Positions 56,307 through 64,000 of a stretch of DNA of 64,000 nt are shown piece after piece. Position 1 is the first letter of the stretch. Each line of letters begins with the position of its first letter. Location of the stretch: the NCBI RefSeq assembly GCF_900105495.1, contig NZ_FNTF01000002.1, positions 4,146,501-4,210,500 of the forward strand, in the 5' to 3' direction. The position numbers and the translations under genes were made by a program. This DNA comes from Pseudomonas frederiksbergensis. Its GTDB lineage: Bacteria; Pseudomonadota; Gammaproteobacteria; Pseudomonadales; Pseudomonadaceae. A model generated the notes under the pieces. That model did not search any database. It was not told where the DNA came from and saw only the letters and a program-made list of their open reading frames with translations.

Positions 56307-58381
56307 GCGATGCGCAATTGGAAATACTGGCCAGCCGAGCTGGCCTGGCCGTCGACTGGATCGACGCCAACGGCCGCCCACAGAAAGTCGCGCCATCAGT
56401 GTTACGCAATGTCCTCACCGGACTCGGCCACCCGGCTGGCAGCGCTCAGGAAATCGACGCCAGCCTGCTGGAACTGCAGCAGGTGCAACAAACCCGACAC
56501 CTGCCACCGCTGCTGACCGCAGACTTCGGTGTCGGCCTGAGCCTTGCGCATTACTTTGAGCCCGAAACACCGTGCGAGATCAACCTTGAAGATGGCTCGC
56601 GACTTCATTTGAAACTGGATGGCGAGGCGGTATTGCCTGGCCTGGTCCCGGTCGGTTATCAACACGTCAGCATCGACGGACAGGAATTTACGCTGGCCGT
56701 TGCACCGGCGCGCTGCTACAGCGTCGGCGATGCCGTCGACAGCCCGATCCCCCGCGCCTGGGGCCTGAGCGTGCAGTTGTACTCGCTGCGTCGTCCGGGC
56801 GATGGTGGTTTTGGCGATACCCAGGCGCTGGAAGACCTTGCGCGGGTGGCCGGCGAACGCGGTGCCGAAGCGCTGGCGATCAGTCCGCTGCATGCGATGT
56901 TCGGCAGCGATACCCAGCGCTACAGCCCGTACTCGCCTTCCAGCCGTTTGTTTCTCAACAGTCTGTACGCCGCACCCGGCGCCATCCTGGGTGATCGAGC
57001 ATTGCGGGCCGCGATAGATGCAACCGGCCTGGCGGCAGAACTCAAGCACCTTGAAGCCTCGCCGTTGATTGATTGGCCAGTGGCTGCCGAAGCCAAACAT
57101 CGTCTGTTGCAGGCGTTGTACGAAGGCTTTGTCCAGGGCGAACACCCGCTGCATGAGGACTTCAGCAGTTTCCGCCACGCCGCTGGCGAAGCCCTGGAAA
57201 ACCACTGCCGCTTTGAAGCCATTCAAGAAGCCCGCGCCGCCAAGGGTGAAAGCCTCGACTGGCGGCATTGGCCCGAGCAATGGCAAAACCCGCGTAGCGC
57301 GGCCCTGGCTGAATTCGCCGAAGAGAACGCCGGGCGCATTGGCTTCTTTGCCTTCTGCCAATGGCTGATCACGCGGTGCCTGGAACGGGCACAAACCGCC
57401 GCCCGTAGCGCCGGCATGAGCATTGGGCTGATCGCCGATCTGGCGGTGGGCGCCGATGGCGGTGGCAGTCAGGCCTGGAGTCGTCAGGACGAATTGCTCG
57501 CCTCGCTGACCGTGGGTGCACCACCGGATATCCTTAATCGTACCGGTCAGGGCTGGGGAATTTCCGCGTTCTCGCCCGAAGGCCTGGTACGCAACGGCTT
57601 TCGTGCCTTCATCGAAATGCTCCGCGCCAATTTTGCCCACGCCGGTGGCCTGCGCATCGATCACGTCATGGGCCTGCAACGGCTGTGGGTGATCCCCAAT
57701 GACGCGTCCCCCGCCGACGGCGCCTACCTCTATTACCCGGTGGACGACCTGCTGCGTTTGCTGACCCTCGAGTCCCATCGCCATCAGGCCATCGTCCTTG
57801 GCGAAGACCTCGGCACCGTGGCTGACGGTCTGCGAGAAAAGCTTATCGCCCGCTCGATTCTCGGCATGCGCGTGCTGCTGTTCGAGCAGGACAACGCGCA
57901 CTTCAAGCCGATTCTCGACTGGCCAGACAACGCACTGGCGACCACCAGCACTCATGACCTGCCCACGCTCAATGGCTGGTGGCATGGCCGCGATATCGAC
58001 TGGAACGCCCGACTGGGCCTGGTCGACGCCTCGGGTGAAATCGAATGGCGCCACCACCGCGAACGCGAGCGTGAAGGCCTGCGCCGGGTGTTGAGCGAGG
58101 ATCCGCAGAACTTTCGCGAAGAGTCCCATGAAACTGATCAGGTACTCGACGCCGCCGTACGTTTCCTCGGTCATACCCGTGCGCCGCTGGTGTTGCTGCC
58201 GCTGGAAGATGCCCTGGGCATCGAGCAGCAGGCCAACTTGCCCGGTACCATCGACACGCACCCCAACTGGTCCCGACGCTTGCCCGGCGACAGTGAAGCC
58301 TTGCTCGATAACCCGGACGCCGCCCGGCGCCTGGAACTGCTCGCCTGTGCGCGGCTTCAGGCGGCCGAGCGTGACCAATGA
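56303..58381 (+). CDS. malQ: 4-alpha-glucanotransferase (amylomaltase)
   Basis: A 692-residue GH77 enzyme: WGLSVQLYSLRRPGDGGFGD (about 153-172), ISPLHAMF, SPYSPSSRLFLN, the nucleophile region GLRIDHVMGLQRLWVIP (about 451-467), acid LGEDLGTVADG and TTSTHDLPTLNGWW. It disproportionates maltodextrins, making chains of suitable length for TreY and clearing short ones. The start at 56303 overlaps the treZ stop; its own stop overlaps the treY start, so translation of treZ, malQ and treY is coupled. The 60-base open extension upstream is inside treZ and is not used. Confidence 0.93.
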   Translation: MSDAQLEILASRAGLAVDWIDANGRPQKVAPSVLRNVLTGLGHPAGSAQEIDASLLELQQVQQTRHLPPLLTADFGVGLSLAHYFEPETPCEINLEDGSRLHLKLDGEAVLPGLVPVGYQHVSIDGQEFTLAVAPARCYSVGDAVDSPIPRAWGLSVQLYSLRRPGDGGFGDTQALEDLARVAGERGAEALAISPLHAMFGSDTQRYSPYSPSSRLFLNSLYAAPGAILGDRALRAAIDATGLAAELKHLEASPLIDWPVAAEAKHRLLQALYEGFVQGEHPLHEDFSSFRHAAGEALENHCRFEAIQEARAAKGESLDWRHWPEQWQNPRSAALAEFAEENAGRIGFFAFCQWLITRCLERAQTAARSAGMSIGLIADLAVGADGGGSQAWSRQDELLASLTVGAPPDILNRTGQGWGISAFSPEGLVRNGFRAFIEMLRANFAHAGGLRIDHVMGLQRLWVIPNDASPADGAYLYYPVDDLLRLLTLESHRHQAIVLGEDLGTVADGLREKLIARSILGMRVLLFEQDNAHFKPILDWPDNALATTSTHDLPTLNGWWHGRDIDWNARLGLVDASGEIEWRHHREREREGLRRVLSEDPQNFREESHETDQVLDAAVRFLGHTRAPLVLLPLEDALGIEQQANLPGTIDTHPNWSRRLPGDSEALLDNPDAARRLELLACARLQAAERDQ

Positions 58382-61164
58382 AGCAAACGCTTATCCAACC
58401 GCTGCGGGCAACCCTGCGGCTGCAGTTTCATAAAAACTTCACGCTGGACGATGCGGTGCCACTGGTGCCGTACTTTGCCAGCCTCGGTATCAGCCACGTC
58501 TATGCGTCACCGCTACTGAGTGCTCGCGCCGGTTCCATGCACGGCTACGACGTCGTCGACCCGACCACGGTCAACCCCGAGCTGGGCGGCGAAGCGGCGC
58601 TGCGGCGTTTGGTCAGCGCATTGCGCGAGCAGAACATGGGGCTGATCCTCGACGTCGTCTCCAACCACATGGCCGTCGGCGGTGGCGATAATCCCTGGTG
58701 GCAGGATTTGCTGGAATGGGGACGCTTGAGCCCTTACGGCGAGTTTTTCGATATCCAGTGGCATTCACCCGATCCGTTGATGGAAGGCCAGTTGCTGTTG
58801 CCCTTCCTCGGCAGCGACTACGGCATCGCCTTGCAGGACGGCACCCTGCCCCTGCGCTTCAATGCGCAAAAGGGCATGTTTTATGTCGAGCACTACGAGC
58901 ACCACTTCCCGATCTGCCCGACGAACTACGGCGAACTGCTCAGGACCGATGACCCACTGAGCGCCGAATCGCTCAAGTCGCTGGCAGACCGTTTCAGCGC
59001 CTTGAGCTACCAGACTGACGCCCACAGCCTGGCGATACCGCTGAAAACAGAGTTGCGTGAACTGGCCAGCGATCCGGCGATTCTGCAGGCCATCCAGCAA
59101 AACCTCAGCGCTTACGACTCGCTCACGGCCGAAGGTTTCCAACGCCTGCACCAGTTGCTGGAACGCCAAAGTTATCGGCTGGCCAGTTGGCGTACGGCGG
59201 CCGATGACATCAACTGGCGGCGTTTTTTCGATGTCAACGAACTGGGCGGCCTGCGGGTCGAACGCCCCGCCGTGTTCGAAGCCACCCACGCCAAAATCTT
59301 CGAGCTGGTGGCCGAAGGCCTGGTTGACGGTCTGCGCATCGACCACATCGACGGTCTCGCCGACCCACGCGGCTACTGCCGCAAACTGCGGCGGCGAGTC
59401 GACAGCTTGTCGCCGGATCGGCACCTGCCGATCTACGTCGAGAAAATCCTCGGCGAAGGTGAAACCCTGCACCGTGACTGGTCGGTGGATGGCACCACCG
59501 GTTACGAGTTCATGAATCAGCTGTCGCTGTTGCAACATGCTCCGGAAGGCGCCCACACGCTCGCCGAACTGTGGAATCGCTACAGCGAACGGCCCGCCGA
59601 TTTCCGTCAGGAAGCACAACTGGCCCGCCAGCAGATCCTCAACGGCTCCCTCGCCGGAGACTTCGAAAGCGTCGCCCAGGCCCTATTGCAAGTGGCCCGG
59701 GATGACCTGATGACCCGCGACCTGACCCTGGGCGCGATTCGTCGGGCGTTGCAGGAACTGATCGTGCATTTCCCGGTGTACCGCACCTACATCAGCCCCC
59801 GCGGGCGTTCGGCTGAAGACGATGTGTTTTTCCAGCAAGCCATGACCGGTGCCAGGCATGCCCTCAGCGAAGCCGACTGGCCGGTGCTCGATTGCCTGGC
59901 CCGTTGGCTCGGGGGTGAATCATGGCGCAAACGCCCGTTGGGCCGGCCGCGCAAGATGCTCAAGCATGCCTGTGTGCGTTTTCAGCAACTGACGTCGCCG
60001 GCGGCGGCGAAAGCCGTGGAGGACACCGCGTTCTATCGCTCGGCGACATTGTTGTCACGCAATGACGTGGGCTTCAGCACCGAACAGTTCAGCGCCCCGG
60101 TGGCCGATTTCCATGCGGCTTGCGTCAACCGTCTCGACGAGTTCCCCGATAATTTGCTGGCCACCGCCACCCACGACCACAAACGCGGCGAAGACACCCG
60201 CGCGCGCCTGGCGGTGCTGAGCGAGCGCAGTGCCTGGTACGCCGAGCAAGTCCCGCTCTGGCAGGCCCTGGCCCGCCCCCTGCGCGACCACGACCAGATG
60301 CCGACTGCGGGCGATGAGTTGATCCTCTATCAAGCGATCCTTGGCAGCTGGCCGCTCGATTTGCGCCGTGACGATCAAGCAGCGCTGGAGAACTACACTC
60401 AACGAGTGTGGCAGTGGCAACAGAAAGCTTTACGCGAAGCCAAATTGCAAAGCAGCTGGAGCGCGCCGAACGAGGCTTACGAACAAGCGGTTCACCGATT
60501 CCTGCAACGTCTGCTGCGAAGTCCCGAAGGTGAACCGTTACGCGCGGCCCTCGGCAAGGCAGCCATGACCATCGCCGTACCCGGCGCACTCAATGGATTG
60601 GCGCAAACCTTGCTGCGCATGACAGTGCCGGGGGTGCCGGATCTTTATCAGGGCAACGAGTACTGGGACTTCTCGCTGGTCGATCCGGACAACCGCCGGC
60701 CGGTGGATTACGCCAGCCGTCAGCAGTCGATGCAGACACCCTCGGAACTGCCCGAGCTGTTGGCTGGCTGGCGGGACGGGCGCATTAAACAAGCGCTGAT
60801 CGCTCAGGTGTTGAACTTGCGGCTCGAGCACACCGAGCTGTTTCGGCGAGGGACCTATCAAGCCCTTGAAGTCGTCGGCAGCCAGGCTCACAGGGTGCTC
60901 GCATTTGCTCGCACGCTGGAGGGAAAACGCGCCGTCGCGATCGTGCCGATTCGCTGCGCCGAATTGCTGAAAAACAGTGCCGAGCCCCGTATTGACGCGC
61001 CGCTGTGGGGCGATACACGGGTCAAATTACCGTTCACCGCCCCTGATGAAAATTTGAAGGGACTTTTTTCAAGCACAACAGTCACACACCAACGGGAGCT
61101 GAACATCAGCGACGCGCTGGGAGATTTCCCGGTCAATCTTTTAATCCAAACTACCCATACTTGA
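58378..61164 (+). CDS. treY: Malto-oligosyltrehalose synthase
   Basis: A 928-residue GH13 enzyme of TreY size: ATLRLQFHKNFTLDDAVPLV and YFASLGISHVYASPLLSARAGSMHGYDVVDP at the N-terminus, ILDVVSNHMAV, nucleophile GLRIDHIDGLADPRGYCRKL (about 318-337), acid YVEKILGEGETL and TATHDHKRGEDTRARL (about 595-610). The family converts the reducing-end alpha-1,4 bond of maltodextrin to an alpha,alpha-1,1 bond for TreZ. The start overlaps the malQ stop (ATGA). Confidence 0.93.
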   Translation: MKQTLIQPLRATLRLQFHKNFTLDDAVPLVPYFASLGISHVYASPLLSARAGSMHGYDVVDPTTVNPELGGEAALRRLVSALREQNMGLILDVVSNHMAVGGGDNPWWQDLLEWGRLSPYGEFFDIQWHSPDPLMEGQLLLPFLGSDYGIALQDGTLPLRFNAQKGMFYVEHYEHHFPICPTNYGELLRTDDPLSAESLKSLADRFSALSYQTDAHSLAIPLKTELRELASDPAILQAIQQNLSAYDSLTAEGFQRLHQLLERQSYRLASWRTAADDINWRRFFDVNELGGLRVERPAVFEATHAKIFELVAEGLVDGLRIDHIDGLADPRGYCRKLRRRVDSLSPDRHLPIYVEKILGEGETLHRDWSVDGTTGYEFMNQLSLLQHAPEGAHTLAELWNRYSERPADFRQEAQLARQQILNGSLAGDFESVAQALLQVARDDLMTRDLTLGAIRRALQELIVHFPVYRTYISPRGRSAEDDVFFQQAMTGARHALSEADWPVLDCLARWLGGESWRKRPLGRPRKMLKHACVRFQQLTSPAAAKAVEDTAFYRSATLLSRNDVGFSTEQFSAPVADFHAACVNRLDEFPDNLLATATHDHKRGEDTRARLAVLSERSAWYAEQVPLWQALARPLRDHDQMPTAGDELILYQAILGSWPLDLRRDDQAALENYTQRVWQWQQKALREAKLQSSWSAPNEAYEQAVHRFLQRLLRSPEGEPLRAALGKAAMTIAVPGALNGLAQTLLRMTVPGVPDLYQGNEYWDFSLVDPDNRRPVDYASRQQSMQTPSELPELLAGWRDGRIKQALIAQVLNLRLEHTELFRRGTYQALEVVGSQAHRVLAFARTLEGKRAVAIVPIRCAELLKNSAEPRIDAPLWGDTRVKLPFTAPDENLKGLFSSTTVTHQRELNISDALGDFPVNLLIQTTHT

Positions 61165-61185
61165 GTTCAGTTCAGGAGCATTGCG

Positions 61186-61503
61186 ATGAGCATCAACGAT
61201 AAACGCATCCGCGAATTCGCCTATCAGATCTGGGAATCGGAAGGAAAACCCGAGGGCCAGGACGCTCGCCACTGGGAGATGGCCCGCAAACTGGCCGAAG
61301 CCGAAGCTCTCGCACCGAGCAAATCGCCGAAAGCCGCTGGCAGCAAGACCGACGGCGCCAAGGCTCCGGCCAGCAAAGGCAATGGCAAGGCCGCGGCGCC
61401 AAAAACCAAAGCCAAGCCCGCCGCCGCCTCCAAGGTCATACCGCCGGGCGAAAAAGCCAGCGAGAAAAAGCCTCGAGCAGCGCGTAAGCCGCCCGCTGTC
61501 TGA
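61186..61503 (+). CDS. DUF2934 domain protein
   Basis: A 105-residue protein. Residues 1-40 are a DUF2934 domain (RIREFAYQIWESEGKPEGQD then HWEMARKLAEAEA); the rest is a disordered Lys/Ala/Pro-rich tail (GKAAAPKTKAKPAAASK) like histone H1 tails. The family has no known function but recurs inside Pseudomonas glycogen/trehalose operons. CAGGAG precedes the ATG, and the gene sits 21 bases after treY. A nucleic-acid-binding or scaffold role for the basic tail is speculation. Confidence 0.83.
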   Translation: MSINDKRIREFAYQIWESEGKPEGQDARHWEMARKLAEAEALAPSKSPKAAGSKTDGAKAPASKGNGKAAAPKTKAKPAAASKVIPPGEKASEKKPRAARKPPAV

Positions 61504-61532
61504 CGCCTTTCACTTTTGTCCTGATTGACTTC

Positions 61533-61571
61533 GTGGCGAGCCTTCTCGCCACCGAGGGCTCGCTCGCCCTC
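61533..61571. repeat. Two tandem hairpins between DUF2934 and glgX genes
   Basis: GTGGCGAG-CCTT-CTCGCCAC (61533-61552) is directly followed by GAGGGC-TCGCTC-GCCCTC (61554-61571) and then a run of eight A. Both stems are perfect. There is no T tract on this strand, so a processing or mRNA-stability element within the operon is more likely than a terminator. Confidence 0.55.
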
Positions 61572-61618
61572 GAAAAAAAACCAGAGCCACGAATTGTCCC
61601 CCCTTTGCAGGAGCACTT

Positions 61619-63778
<2,160 letters not shown>

Positions 63779-63978
63779 AGTAAACCTTCAAGGTTTCCGG
63801 CCCTATTCGCCCCCCACAGCGATCCATTGGCCGGGATCGGGACACAGCCGGGGGTAATAAAACCGCACCGGATTGAACATCGGGGCGACGAATAGCGTGA
63901 CATGAGCAATACTCTGTTCGCGGCAATCCAGGGTTTGGAGCGCCGCACATTGCTATCAACGAGAACAAGGACGTAGCC

Positions 63979-64000
63979 ATGAAAACGGTCTCCATCAGTG
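63979..64000 (+). CDS. Start of the next gene (cut by window edge)
   Basis: ATGAAAACGGTCTCCATCAG follows AAGGA at a normal distance and encodes MKTVSIS before the sequence ends. It is in the same orientation as glgX, 200 bases downstream. Too little remains to identify it. Confidence 0.45.

Noticed and set aside
56402..58378. Antisense open frame of about 660 codons opposite malQ
   Set aside because: The sense strand encodes a full GH77 enzyme; the antisense translation has no recognisable motif or ribosome-binding site.
63902..63976. Small 24-codon open frame after glgX (ATG at 63902)
   Set aside because: No good ribosome-binding site and no recognisable sequence; the following ATG at 63979 has a proper signal.

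Overview
The window is a chromosomal segment of a Pseudomonas, most likely the P. fluorescens complex. GC content is high, genes are dense, and ATGA start/stop overlaps are frequent. Gene content is typical of the genus: pqiABC-type genes, sfnG/sfnC, a fadDx-type beta-oxidation cluster, and a glgA-treZ-malQ-treY-glgX block. At least ten Pseudomonas-type REP/BIME inverted-repeat pairs (core GGGAGCGAGCCTGCTCGCGA or GGGAGCGGGCTTGCCCGCGA) sit between genes, with three copies of a second family (GTTCCCACGCTCCGCGTGGGAA) and two other large inverted repeats. I saw no rRNA, tRNA, CRISPR array, transposase or prophage structural gene.

Layout. 1-2173: 3' part of a large mechanosensitive-channel gene, broken by a one-base shift in a G tract. 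2201-7211: AraC regulator divergent from a gamma-glutamylation module (glutamine synthetase-like enzyme, polyamine-binding protein, FAD oxidase). 7355-10815: PqiA/PqiA/PqiB/PqiC envelope lipid-transport system. 11140-14822: FbpABC-type ferric iron importer behind a Fur-box-like site. 14833-15771: solitary tyrosine recombinase. 16384-17763: UDP-glucose dehydrogenase.

17782-27686 is the most unusual block. A LysR regulator is divergent from an ArgH-superfamily lyase, a one-permease amino-acid ABC importer, two overlapping NodB/PuuE-like hydrolases (one with altered metal-site residues), an MmgE/PrpD protein and an MFS transporter. An ArgH-type C-N lyase next to an MmgE/PrpD protein recalls the lyase/epimerase pair of iminodisuccinate-type aminopolycarboxylate degradation. 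I propose an uncharacterised uptake-and-catabolism pathway for an N-substituted aspartate or related imide/amide.

27848-28555 encodes an HPP-family membrane protein. 28687-34438 (minus strand) is a basic-amino-acid ABC importer with a co-transcribed Lrp regulator, then CtlX and AstA: an arginine/citrulline module. 34885-44228 holds two convergent acyl-CoA units: 3-hydroxyisobutyryl-CoA hydrolase plus acyl-CoA dehydrogenase on plus, and a complete short/branched-chain beta-oxidation set with its AraC-type regulator on minus. pssA, a TetR/NTF2-like pair, the divergent sulfone genes sfnG and sfnC with sigma-54-like promoters, a TSUP permease, nudC and a crotonase follow.

52907-63778 is the glycogen/maltodextrin-to-trehalose operon (glgA, treZ, malQ, treY, DUF2934 protein, glgX). 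The window ends just inside another probable gene.

Functions are assigned from motifs and recalled family knowledge. No database search was possible.
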